Positions 13,994 through 26,087 of a stretch of DNA of 48,375 nt are shown here, piece after piece. The DNA comes from Tieghemiomyces parasiticus. Lineage: Eukaryota > Kickxellomycota > Dimargaritomycetes > Dimargaritales > Dimargaritaceae. The stretch is taken from positions 1 through 48,375 of the forward strand of contig JANBPT010000279.1 in NCBI GenBank assembly GCA_027575765.1. Direction: 5' to 3'. Within the stretch, counting starts at the first letter, position 1; the number at the start of each line of letters is the position of its first letter. The notes under the pieces were generated by a model that did not search any database, was not told where the DNA came from, and worked only from the letters and a program-made list of their open reading frames with translations. Made by a program: the position numbers and the translations under genes.

Positions 13994-16900
13994 GAGAATG
14001 GGGCACTATCATCAAATATCGCGATGGGACCTTCGACCATAACAGACAGCACCCTCACCGATGTCTCTACTTCTTCACACACGATAAGCATCGAGTTATT
14101 AGCAGGTATTGACACGGCCCGAAAGGCCTCTGCAATCTTGGCTGGCGCAAATCGCGCCACCCATCCGCCCTGAAGGGTATAATTAAAAAGTTCACAGGGT
14201 CAAGATGAGCCTGCAGCTGACCAGGACACACACCTGCAAAGCAATTGGCCCGCTGTTTCATCCTCATCAGTGGTAACCGACTATCCCCACTTACCGGTCG
14301 CCCGGCCGAGCCGGTCCACATTCTGATCGTGGTGCCCGTGTGTGCGCCCCATGCCATCAGCCCACACGAGAAAGCTGCCGGATGATTTAATTACCCTTTC
14401 TTTTACACACTCACCCACGCCGCCGCCACCGGTCGGGCTGCAGATGTGTTGATTTATTCATCTGGCTTGCTACGTCTCTCACTTTGGGGGACACTTATGC
14501 AGCCTGCTCCGCAAAACGAGTACCGGCTATCGTTGTTAAGCGTAAAAAGTAAACTTTTTTCGGCCTAAAACATAATCGCGGTACAGCGGTCGCACGAAAT
14601 CGCCTGTTCCAGAGAAAAAGAAGAAGATAAAACCTGGCGATGGGGAACGCATTAGCTACCTAAATAACGTATCCCAGCAGTACGAAATATGTGGTAATAT
14701 TAAGATGCGTTCGTATATTAAAGAGGAACTGAAGTGATACTATAACATAGGAGCACCCCAACTTTTCTGGAGATCCGACTCGACGGAAATGAAATGGTAA
14801 CATCAGAATACACCTTACATAGCTTTTGAAGTATTATTTTTTAATGATTAGATAGGTGGCGCGATAATAAGACGGCTTCAACTAACCATATAGGTCGGCT
14901 CGACACTAAATATATTAAGGAATATATTGACATATCCTATGTTCTTCATGTCTATGGAGATAGGGTGGAGGAAAATGGATAGGACAGTCCGTCCCTCATG
15001 GACTCGTCACCCCCATAGATCCGGGGAACGAGGGACATCACACTCGAGTGGCTGGCGGGCGCACGTTGTGGGGTGGGGAGGGGTGCGTGCGTAGTCATTA
15101 CCACAGGTCCTTTCCCGTAGGTTCCGTTATAACCAACGGTGGTACCCGTCGACCCAAATTAGGTGGAATTGGGCCAAGAACAGAGTCACGAGTCTATCTG
15201 TACTGCATAATGCGGGGGCGTTATGTCGTACGATGTAGGGATGGAGGAAGAGAGAGGGGAAAGGTTCTACCATAATTATTGGGCAAGGAAAAACGAGAGG
15301 GGGGAAGGGCCGAAAAATCACCAGAGTTGTCGCCGTGACGATGGCGGGCGGAGCACTTTTCTGCACGATAATTACAGCGAATATTGAACATCCTTCCAGG
15401 GGGAGGGGATAGGAATTAGGAATATGAGAATGGCGGCGTGATGGAAGGGTCATGTACCAGCCCCCGGTCACTCCCGTGCCGCCGCGGTCGGTAGGGTGGC
15501 GTGGCCCACGCCTCTCCCTCCTCCTGCGTGCCGTAAGGGGGCCTTTAATCGATCTGTTGGCACTTTGTAAGGGCGTATGGGCAACTTACAAAGCACATAT
15601 GGGGCGTCATGTTAGAGTCCATTTATTAGAGACGGTGCCTTAAGCGGGATATAATCATGTTACCATTAGGAATCCTGGGGGGAGCTTTAGGCGCTCATTC
15701 GTTTGTTGCGTTAGAGGCAAGAATCCCTTTTGTTGTTAGGTCGCTATCTGTCCTAAGCGTCGGTCACAGTATTTCTGCCCTTCGTTACGCCAACCGTCGG
15801 TATCAGACCGGGAAAGACACTCTAAATTGGTATCTATACCCTGGGGGGGGATGCCAACCATGGTGCAGTCGCACAGTCACCTGGGGAACATTTGGAAGCA
15901 ATGGTAATAGGGTCAGAGAGGATCTAATGGTTACCCATTCGCCCTGACACTACGCCTCCTGACTGTTTAGGCATCCTTAACCAATTTTCGAATCCTGTGA
16001 CGCTACTCTAAGGGGGAATTTGGTTTCCATGCCTCCTGACCTTACAACTATATTAGGTAATCCATCCAACGCCCCCGCCACCCGACATAGTCGAGCGATG
16101 AATTTGCGGGCCTGGGTCCGCCCGCCTTAATTAAAATTATATTGACCACGGGGTGAAGGTGAGGGAGGGGCGGGGTATCCCCTTTATCGAGGAATTTGAC
16201 GAGGTCACTTCGTCCTTCCTTCCCGCGACTCGAAAGCATTTTGCTCGGTAACCGGACTAAACAGCTTACCCCTCCTTAGACTGGGGCCGCTGACAGGTGA
16301 GGTGTCTTTGTTTGCAGTAGTAAATGCGATGGTGGGGATCGGCCAAGCATTTAGCGTCGTGGCCGCTGAACTTCGAGGGCCGGGATCGCGGGCAAGGGAG
16401 GTTGTTCATCGCAGAGTTGGTTATGTGCAGTAATAGTGAGGATGCTTTATTTTTCGGCACAGCTGGGGGAAGGTACACGGTTGCAGTTGTAGACACACAT
16501 AGGTTGTAATTGGGGATAAGTCGCGGATCATAAAGTTTACGGCGAAGATAGAAAGTTAACGCATCCCTTGACCCTCGTGAGGCAAGTAGTCGGTACAAGC
16601 CACGGTTTAAGGAAATGGGAAACTTGTGGCCGATTTTCTGTGGCTTCCCCGCAATACTAGCATTGCGAAGATAGAGGAAATGAACGAAAATTAATTTCCG
16701 CACCATCGAAAAAGAGAGGGACGCGGGTGGACTACTGATATACTGGACATGTTGCCAGTAAAACGGCGAACCCATCAAACTCGAAGGTAATGAAAACATA
16801 TGCGTACGTGTATCAATGTTTTTTCTTAGGTGGGAACAGGATGATGAAGGGAGATAATGGTGAGTGGTGGAAAGTTATTTACAATGTTTAACGGTCTAGT

Positions 16901-17529
16901 GCATACCTAAGATGATCGGGGGTATGGTGTTGGATGGCTATTCATAGAGAAAGAGTGGGTCGAAAGGGGTAAAAATACGACCCTGCCAGTAGCGTCCAAC
17001 TCGGCGGGTGGACGAGCGCCGGATTTGACCTGACAGTCGGCCGAACTAATTGGCTGCAACTAAAACTAAAATTTTCCCATTAGAACGTAATACCCCCCCC
17101 TCGACGAGTACATGAAACTTATACCATTAGGATGTAAAAGGCTCGGACTATCATTCAGAATGTCAATGGGGTGGATTTAAGGCCCCCAAGGCTGGCCAAA
17201 AGAGTCCAAGTATAGGTGTCACACAATATTTTGAGAATTTTAAGCGGGAGGCCTCAGATCGCAGTATTTCAAATGAAACCTAGAAGAGTCAACGATGGCA
17301 ACTCAATTGGTATGAACTATTCCAGGATCGAACCATTTTTGACTTCGCACCTTGCTCTGTTAACCGTCCATCATGTCTACTTTTCAAACCCCCTTCCCCC
17401 GCTCCACCCAAGTTAACCAGGTGTGATGTATGGGTTCTTGTTTATAATTACTACCTGTAGGGCCGCAAGGCAGATGATATTCTGAATGTTTTGACTTCCT
17501 AGCTGGGCCTGATGTCCCTATCCACTCCA

Positions 17530-18480
17530 CCACCTACAGGGGGCTGGCTCACTTGCACACAGGTCACTACTCTTTTGAAGATGACGCTTGTTCTGGCCAC
17601 CCATCAGATGGCCTTGGTGAACTGCATGGGGGTATGATCCTGAGGCGGCTGAATGGAAACCTCAACTGATTGCTGAGCAGCAGGCCTGGGCCTGCCACAC
17701 TTCCCCTAGTACCGTATGCAATATCCTACACAGGGACTCGGGTTGCACAGCTACCTCAACTGCCGAATCCCCACAACCTCACCAATGACCGGCGCCACCA
17801 GCGGGTACGATTATCCACCGAGTTCCTGGAGAAATTTGATGGGGCTAGTGACTACCTGCTGGACTCCATTGTCACAGGCAATGAGACTTAGGTGTGCCTT
17901 TTTGATCTCTCCCTGCTGGTTATAGTCGCTGGAGGTGGTGCCCTAAAGGTAGTCCTATCCCAACTGAGACTCACCAGGACCATCCCACACCCAAGGTAAA
18001 GCTGGCCATTCTTTTTTCACCAGGTGTAGCCTATTTAACCTGAGTGTCAAGGTCTCCACCAGACTATATGTAGAGTGCAGGCTGAGGCCCATGGTCCAGG
18101 CCTGGGTGGAGGCATGCGGAAGTCTGGACCGCCACCTCTTCCGGCCTCACAATGACAATTCACCACTACATTGTGCTGAGGCTACCCCGGCCAACGTTAC
18201 CACCACTGGACACAAACTTCTGCCAGCCCCTCTTTATAGTCCTGGTCTGGCCCCTTGCAATTTCTGGCTGTTCAGGAATGTCAAACAGCGGTTGAGGGGA
18301 AAGAAGTTCAGCACAGTGGACGAGGTCGTGGACGACTGGCAATTGGAGCTAGTCAGGCTCCAGTCACATAACCTTAGAGCCTGCGATGAAAGCTGAATAG
18401 AAAGGGCTCGCCGAGTGGTACAGAGTGGTGGCAACTATATTTATTCAACTCCATTCGACTTAGAAATTTTCGTAAGTTTT
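17530..18480 (+). mobile_element. Degenerate mariner (Tc1/mariner) transposase relic
   Basis: This is a decayed mariner-type transposase spread over several frames. In order it shows: a linker-like segment HYSFEDDACSGHPSD (from 17565), matching the usual mariner position of S(L)EDxxRSGRPS; an in-frame TGA at 17667; a helix-turn-helix-like piece SPSTVCNILHRDSG in another frame; QRVRLSTEFLEKFDG leading into IVTGNET at 17865-17888, the site of the family's TGDETW; and then, in a third frame from 18091, HNDNSPLHC followed by LYSPGLAPCNFWLFRNVKQ and a C-terminal SGGNYI. The distance between the second and third catalytic positions is exactly 34 residues, the mariner D34D spacing. The first and third Asp are now Asn (codons 17880-17882 and 18259-18261); the second is kept (18154-18156). 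A TAG at 17889 replaces the Trp codon. It cannot encode an active enzyme. Terminal inverted repeats and a TA duplication were not located, so the ends are approximate. Confidence 0.88.
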
Positions 18481-21400
18481 TGAAGCATCTATACTTGGAT
18501 TTTTGCAATAGTAGACTTTCTTAGTCAGGCTGTACTTGAATTGGGAATACTTTCTAAAAAATACAGCCACGGAAACTGTATACTAGGTAAAATAATTGTG
18601 CTCTCGGTTCATCTCTACGGCCAAAGGGGGCTAGGGTTTAGCAGTAGAAATCGTCTCTTCAGAGCGTTGTGTACTGACAGCCGGAAAATATAATCATAAT
18701 ACATAGGGTTACACTTGTCTAAAAACAGTTTTATATTCATTTAGCCAAAAATTTAGGCCCACGAACCGAATGCCGAGTGGCATGTACATGGTACTTGCAT
18801 CATACACCTCTGGGTTTCCCAGTGGTGACACTTCGCACTAAATTCGACACACCTGGAAGTCTAAGGCCACCCGTCGTGGTGAGAAACATGGTAGTAACCA
18901 CCGCTCCTTCAGTTCTCGTCAGACCTAGTCTGCGGATACCTTTTTTTCCACTTCATCATGGCCACTTCACAACCAACCCTTCATCCCGTTTACCACACCA
19001 GGCCGAAGACCCCTATACGCCTTATGGCTACAAAAAAAAACTGGTATGTACAGTTCCCTCATTAGCGGCTGAAGACAGGTAGGATGTGCGGATTTAAGCC
19101 CTGAGGTCTTACCAGATGCTAGAATGGGCCTTCAGCACCAGTCAGCACTCAATACTACCGTTTCCGGATGTTCGAGCCTAGTGCGGCACCGGCTAGTGCC
19201 CTCTCGTTTTGGCGCTGAATATGTACCCCACACTATTCGACCCTATCCCAGCAGCGACCGTGCGCAATATTTCACCCCTTGGCCGTCAAAGGTCTACACT
19301 GTTAGGGTAATGACAGCGGACGCCCTTCCACTGCTAGCGCCAGCCGTTGGCAATCGTAAAATCTCTGGATCCCAAGGCCAAATCACCAGTCCTAACCTTC
19401 ATCAACATGATTCGCGGTGATGAGGGAGGTGCCAGTGCGGCTGGTTATTTGGGGTCAACCCCTTTCCTTTCGACAACTCTACCCGGGTTAGAAGCAACCA
19501 AAATTTTGTTCGTTTAGTTAATGATGTCCAACCGTTACGCTAAGGTTGCTTTTCATTTTCGGCCGTCCATCTTGGCTGGGGACACAGTAAGTTGGGCATC
19601 TTTGTTGAGACCTCACACTAGCGGCCCGGTACCTCCCTGTTCAACGAAACATATAGCCGTGTCGTCAACCTATTGTAGGCGAAGGAAATGGGTGTAAGTT
19701 GTCACTAAATCCGCCAGGGCTACTTATGGACGGGCTTTCCATCGCGTGGTCCTTCACACAATAGGAGATACAGATCATGAATACAGATCACGCTGCCTTA
19801 TAGTAACGAACCGCGGTGTTAAAGCAAGGGGATTTCTATTCTGTTGGTGAACAATTGTATGACCCAGAAAAGAGTCTTCGGCCTAAAATAAAATATCCTT
19901 TGTAATATGGATTGTACATGTCGGAGCTCAAGGTCAACCAGGAACTTGAGCTGTTCAGCGTAGGATTCATCATAAAGCCATTTTCCAGGGCCGGGTATAT
20001 ATAAGTGTGAGGCGACATAGATATCAACATGGATTCCTGACGGTAATCATCCTATAGCCCGTCTTCTTTTATGTAGATGGTCTCAATGGTGTCGGGTTTG
20101 TGTTCTAGCTGAGCTATCATAGGGAGGAAGGTAGCTAGGAAGCTTGTATACCGGGTAGAATTGTGGTATCTTTCGTCCTAGCTCTAATGTATAGAACGAG
20201 ACTAAAAACTTGAGCACAAGGGTATCTAGCAGCCTGGCCGCTACGGAAGAAGCCCTAGAAGTGTAACTAATTGCCGTTCCCTAATTATCTTGACCGCCAC
20301 CGACCGCCTTTACTGTATCGTACAGTACAATACCCACGGTAAGGTATTGGCTTTGCCATTACCCCCCTGATTCGCTTAAAAACTGATGGTTATCTAAGAA
20401 TGTAAAATATAAAAACAACGAGGAAATCAGAAAAGAAAACGACCTCGGGTAGCCCAGTCTGGCATTCCAGCTATCAGCGCCACCCCAGCTCCCCGTGATG
20501 TAAATTGGTGTGGAGAAAGGCCCAGTACCTTCTTTTCCTATTAGTTTCATTCCCATATTCCTGGTTACCCCAACTCCTCTTCTCCCCCCTTGAGATCGTG
20601 GCAAGCTGCCAGACATTCAAGCGGCGGAGGCAATTGAGGACTGTCTGTCACTGTCCTTACACTCCTCCCTCGTTCGTCCGCCAGAGATACTCAGCGCGCT
20701 GCGGATTAATAATGCTGGCCCTCTTGACAGTTTTGGCAAACTAGACCGCTCACTCTCCTTCGTCTGCCCATATTCGCCGTTCGTATTTAGGAAACGCATT
20801 CGATATTTTCGATCTTATTATGGCTAAATGACCTTCTCCCACTCCCTTCCATTCCGAGCGAGTGTGAATAGCGGGTGCAGGGCATGGTCAAGTCGTTCGC
20901 TGCGGGTCACACGGGCTTAATTAATGAAAATACGGGCGGATGGGACACGCTGTCCAAACCCAAAGCGGGCCGCCCGTGCAATATCGCAGTGGAAGGAATG
21001 GGGAAGGTCGCAATGGGCGAGGGAACTGTGAAGGCGTGTAGCCGGTTTCAGTGAGTCGGCGGCCCTTCCCACTCGTCATGAAAAAGGGGGTGGCCCGAGA
21101 ACAATGCCGCCTGTTTGCATCGGCTCAGCGAGTTTAGAGCAGGCTGATGAACTCCCTAAATCTCCTCACTGTGTGATAATGACATGAAACGATTCTAGGG
21201 GTGAAAAGGACAAGGGGGGATTTGTCAAGCCGAGATGGACATCAACAAGCAAGGCGACCACCCCAGATCGCGCAGTGGGCGGGTGTAGGGTCCAAGGGCC
21301 TAGCATGTTGGAGGTATATACATCATCACACTGAGCCAGGGACAGTCACTATCCCCCGTTCAAGGTACTTGTTTTGGGTAACTGTAATCCTGACTTGGAT

Positions 21401-24159
21401 TAAGTCCCTCTGGTGGTGACAGAAAATTTAATGAGCGACACGGCGTAAGGGGGAAAGTGCGGAACGCGACCAGGCCGGTAACAGTAAAGCCCTGTCCTCC
21501 TATGCCAGAGTCTACGTATGAAACCCAGCAGGGACGGTGGCATCGTGGAGGTCGACGCTTGGCGGCGTCCGGTTGAAGTGAGGGGCCCCTAGTCTACCTT
21601 GCCCGGTGCTTCCCTCCTCTATACGGAGCCGCAGTTATCGCCAGTCTAGACTAGAGCCTAAGAGCAAATATTCCCTCCCAAGTTACCGGCTTACGGTAAA
21701 TGAGTAAGGAGTATAAACATGAAGAAACGGGGAGGAGAACCAATATCTAGTCGGCATACTCTCTACCGTCATGCCGGCCCTCAGACAACCATTCCCTCCC
21801 TCTCCCCCTCCCAAGTGCTTAGCCACTGACGTGTAAGTAGCCGGTGCGGTGGGTGGGGCCAGGGATTCATTTAATTACCTACACGTATCCTTGAAGCCCC
21901 GGCCGCTGGGTGGCAAGCGTGAATTCCATCGTGGGGATAGGGGTGCCCACGCTCTACGCTCTTCGCGTGAGAATGGGGTGTGTGTACATTGGTCGGCTCA
22001 CAAGTAGACTGAGTATGGACCGTATACCTGGCGCCAATATTGAATACAATGCATCCCAACTGTTGGAGCACGTACAGAGACAACCCCAGTCTGTGGGCAC
22101 TCTTCCGTACACCCACGTCGCACATTGGCGAACCTTTACTCCGGGGGAGGTGATTTGGATAATTAGCTGCCTCCCGGACGTGAAAGGGGAGGTGGCGGGA
22201 ACTCGCGACCTCACTTTTGCCAAGTGGTTGGGAAGTACCTACAGGGTGATAGAATCCATCCGGCCTGGCCTTAGTGCTACACGCTGCCAAAATGAGAAGG
22301 CGAGGGGGGGGGGCGGAGGGAGGAGGAGAGGATGGACAGAGGGTGGGGAATCTGCCATACACCATGGCTGACAGGGATCTCATTCGTACACTGTCTGTCA
22401 CCTTGGTACTGTTGACGAGTCAAAACTGAGCTAGAATGTATGAGGGCGATGTGGAGGCGGAAGGATCAAGACGCGGGTGTCTAATTCCGATTCCACGCCG
22501 CGTCGTCCCTGGCTGAGGCCGGGAGGGTTGTCTATGACCATTTTCGTTCGAAGCGCGGTGTGAAGTGGTTTAATTAAGACGCAGGTGAAGGATCGTCACC
22601 CCCTTCCTATTATGCATGGCCGTAGTCACGGGTAACTAGACGAAGGGAAGCCATTGCAACTATTGCTGGGAAATTGAAAGGGTTGTTATTGATTCGGTTC
22701 TTAGTTTTACCGTTCCGCTCGGATCGCATTCGGGAGATGTAAAATCTTTTTCTGAAACCTGCAGACCAGGTTGGAGGTGGGGAGGATGTGGAGGTGCCAC
22801 TTGGGGACATGCTTAAGACGCTATGTAATAAGGGTGAAGAGGACTAGATACCGACGGCCATTTGTTCATGTCATTATCGCTGCGTTACCAAACCAATAAA
22901 GACGACCTGCTCACCTTCAAGTGCCTGGCCCCCTCCCCATGAAAGGCGACAAGGGGCCGATAAAAACGTTATTGACACCTACACTATAATGAAGGCCCCC
23001 TCTACCGCTGACCCAGTGGGAACCACTGCTCTCTCCCATTACAAGTTTTTCCGGATGTACACTGGGCAAGCGCCCCACAAAATAATATTCGCAGCGCTGA
23101 CGCTATATTTAATAAACACCTTATCTACCAGCATTTTGATGGTCTCCTTAGACCCTTGAGTCCAGGGTAATGGGCACCAATTTCTATTCGGAACTGAGGA
23201 GACAATATGAGTGACTGCCCCACAATTGGGCTACCGGATCCTTATCTGCAGTTAAAAAAATGAACTGTTTACCGAGTACTGCAATAATGTTTGGCCCCAT
23301 GTCACAACAACCGTAAAAAAACCTAGGCTATCGTGTGAAATCGCAATCAAGTCGTGCTGAAAGAAAAAGAAAATGCGGTGCTCTATGCAGCCATTGCTTT
23401 TGGTCTGACGGAACCGCCCTCATTTAATAATGCGGTAAACCGGTATTCTGTTGACCCGGGGCTGTACTCTGCGCTGGCGAGGTTTCACCTCTAGCCAATT
23501 AGGGTATCTCAGCACTCTACCTCGTTACCCAACGACGAAGAAAGCAGGAGAAGAACCAGGAATTGACTCCCGAAATCGCTTCTCGGTCCATAGTGCGTCT
23601 CTGAAAACCTCCACCGCTGCTGCCGGTTCATTAGCGCTGATCTACGATGTGTGATAGGTTCAGGTTTTCGCCGGAAATTCATTTTAGGCGGTAGTCCGCC
23701 GTTAAGCGGAACAAGGCTCCTAGTGGACAGGGAGGTGAAGTTTTTGGGGAGGGGGAAATGCACTTAGGAGGCCGTGGAGTGCGACAGCGGATGCGTGGGC
23801 GATGGGAAATATGGGGATATAGTGATAGCGTAAGGGTGCGTTATGGTACTCAGGCAAGAGTGGTGAACCAAGGGGTATCTAAAAGGAGGGGTCATTGTCG
23901 AAGAGGAAGATAGTGAATAAAAGTAAATTTTGAATAGAGTTGGATCTGTTTAAGACGATAAAGTTGTTTATTAATAAAAGGCCACTACACTAAGGGGAAG
24001 CTGCACCTTAAATGTTCTCTATTTTATTGGGAACTACTGAAAGCAGCACCAGAAGAATGTCGGATATGGCACACAGTGGGTGAAAAATGAATAAATTACG
24101 ACTTGTGGTCAGTGGAAATGCCTTCACAATGATAATCTCATTGAAGCATTGATTAATGC
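18481..24159. other. Gene-poor stretch between mariner relic and inverted repeat
   Basis: No gene can be supported. The longest open frame (21910-22371, plus, 153 codons) opens at GTG rather than ATG and overlaps an equally long minus-strand frame, with no recognisable motif in either. A G10 run lies at 22304-22313. No RNA genes were found. Confidence 0.6.
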
Positions 24160-24530
24160 TGCATTCCCGCCTCCGCGTATCCCATGCCATAGCTTGATCT
24201 CGATTAATGGTGGCCTACCTATTTGGCAGTCTGCATTATTCGGGCTCCAGGCTTTTACCCATATCTATTATTCCCCCTTTTCTTACCTACTTTCACATAT
24301 CCTTTTCGATGGGCGTTCAATCTTCCTGATCTTTGAACGTCGCGTTCACCTCAAGACACCGTCACCTCCTATCCTTCTAGGACCTTCTCTTTCTTTACCG
24401 TTGCTTTGGCGGCTATCTAGCTGCCATTCTATTATTACCGTCCTGGATTCTCTAGTCCAGGCTAAATAGTTACTTGATTGACGCTGGCCATCACTCAAGT
24501 ATAAAAGACCTAACGGTTGCCATTCAATAA
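24160..24530 (+). repeat. Inverted repeat, left arm (A)
   Basis: This segment is the reverse complement of about 25240-25615. The best-conserved core (about 24334-24460) aligns at roughly 110 of 124 positions by eye, with mostly transitions; identity falls towards both ends. Both arms contain a TATAAAAG box, here at 24500-24507, pointing into the central spacer. About 700 bp of unique sequence separates the arms. The layout resembles a foldback or long-TIR element, or an old inverted duplication. No transposase is recognisable in the spacer. Confidence 0.8.
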
Positions 24531-25239
24531 ACGACAGAATATATCCGTCAACAATCCCCAACTCCCGTTCAAAATTTAAGCTTGTTTTCTTTGGTAGTTT
24601 AGTACATTTTGTTCTACCACATTACCTACCATAACCGCATTTCCGTTCTTCGTAAGTCTCTTCAATTTATTAGTCTCTCTTTTATTGTAGTGCCGACGCA
24701 CTGTGTTCCGACGTCGGGTAGCAACAGACGCGGGTATATTCATGAGAGAGGCCTTGTTAATCACGTTTGTTAATCAAACCCTTCTTCATCAAAGGCTCCG
24801 ACAACGATTGATGCCGTCCTAAGGATGCCTGCTTCGGCACGATCACTGTCCACGCCCATATCACCTGAGAGACCTTTTTAGATTAATTCACGTAGATTTT
24901 AACTCCTTATGTTTTTCTCCTTCTCAATTCGCTATATATATCGAGACGAATGACCCACGAAGAAAAAAGGGGTATCGAATGAAGGAAATCATCTTAGGAA
25001 AAAAGGAAGTTCTTTTACAATTTCACCATAAACGCCCTTCTCGACGACACAGCAATGAACGAGCCCACCGCCGCGTTTCCCCTGGCCACGACCCGCAAAA
25101 ACGAGGCCCGTTTGACATCTCGACTTCCCGTGCAGGAAAGTGCCATCACCGGAGGCACCGAAGAGCCTGGCACAGATTCGTCGGACGGGGCCGATCCAAC
25201 ATTATATCTATTAGTTTTAGTTTCCTCTAGGGTAATTTT
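24531..25239. other. Spacer between inverted-repeat arms
   Basis: About 700 bp of unique sequence lies between the two arms. It contains only short frames: one on the minus strand (24576-24764, Lys/Arg/Asn-rich, 62 codons) and one on the plus strand (24979-25230, 83 codons). Neither matches a family I know. The left half is AT-rich and the right half (25030-25200) is GC-richer. If the arms are a transposon's ends, this is where a transposase or cargo would be, but none is visible. Confidence 0.5.
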
Positions 25240-25615
25240 TATTATGAAAGCGACTATGAGGACTTTTATACTCAAACTACGGCCGACGTCGTTCATAGTA
25301 ACTAGCCAGCCTAGACTAGGGGAATCCAGGATGGAAATAATAGAATGACGGCTAGATAGCCGCCAAAGCAAGGGTAGAGGAAGAGAAGGTCCTAGAAGGA
25401 TAGGGAGGTGACGGTATCTGGAGGTGAAGGCGACATTCAAATATCGGGAAGATTGAATGTAGCTCGAAAAGGATAGAGAGAATGTAGGTAGAGAAGGTGG
25501 ATAATGAATATGAATAAAAGGCGTGAAAACCGGATAGCGGAGTCTGCCGAACGGGCAAGACATCATGGATCGGAATCAAGCTGTAATATGGGGTGTGAGG
25601 AGGCGCGATGATGAA
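25240..25615 (-). repeat. Inverted repeat, right arm (B)
   Basis: This is the inverted copy of 24160-24530. The TATAAAAG box of this arm lies at 25263-25270 on the minus strand and also points into the spacer. Read on the minus strand, about 60 codons from 25579 resemble the matching plus-strand frame of arm A. A single-base length difference in the conserved core then moves the two copies into different frames, so a shared protein is uncertain. Confidence 0.8.
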
Positions 25616-26087
25616 AGATGAATTCCGCCGCTGATGGGGAAGGTATTTCCATCAACCACAACCACCTGGTATTTTAACTAGAAATTTTTTTTATTCAAAT
25701 AGATTAACGTTAACCCAATATACAGAGAAAAAAATTGAACAAGAGAGCATCGCAGCAGCAAATTTCTCATTATCTGTGACGTAAAAATATACTATCGTCT
25801 CGACAACTATAGTTCAACCAGGTGGTTCTCTGTTCTTCGAGCCACCCTCCCCCCTAATAGCATGGCCTGCTCCCTGGCTTGGGCTTGGTCGGTACGGCAC
25901 CTGGCCTTAGCTCATGTACTATGCCATCCATCCCACCGGTCGAGCCCGAGAGGCAAACAACAACAAACTAAATCAACCACTCCGACTTTCCGGCTCATCA
26001 ATACTGCTGCTGAGGCCGTTTGTAAGCGTGGGATTGAGGCTGGGCAATCCAGCCGAGCGGTCACTGTCCGTAGCTGTTGGAAGGCTG
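25616..26087. other. Intergenic region downstream of the secreted repeat gene
   Basis: This is AT-rich DNA in its first part (25680-25800), then mixed sequence. The long frames here on both strands are extensions of frames opened by the coding repeats of the gene to the right. It probably includes the 3' untranslated region of the minus-strand gene ending at 26088. No gene is supported. Confidence 0.55.

Larger units (their letters stand above)
1..17525. other. Gene-poor stretch, no supported genes
   Basis: I see no gene here that I can support. Reading frames are short (the longest is about 165 codons), match no family I recognise, often lack an ATG start, and occur equally on both strands, as expected by chance at intermediate GC. 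No tRNA A/B boxes, rRNA-like blocks, telomere-type tandem arrays or transposase motifs were found by eye. The stretch holds scattered homopolymers (C13 at 2706-2718, G9 at 12032-12040, C9 at 13376-13384, A11 at 13983-13993) and a purine-rich block near 9205-9510. It could be old, mutated intergenic or heterochromatic DNA. A lineage-specific or heavily intron-split gene cannot be excluded by reading alone. Confidence 0.6.

Noticed and set aside
16266..16799. 177-codon minus-strand frame starting at ATG
   Set aside because: The longest ATG frame in the desert, but with no motif, no domain and mixed composition; I could not separate it from chance.
21910..22371. 153-codon plus-strand frame overlapping a 176-codon minus-strand frame
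   Set aside because: The plus frame opens at GTG, the two compete, and neither shows a domain; a G10 run lies within.
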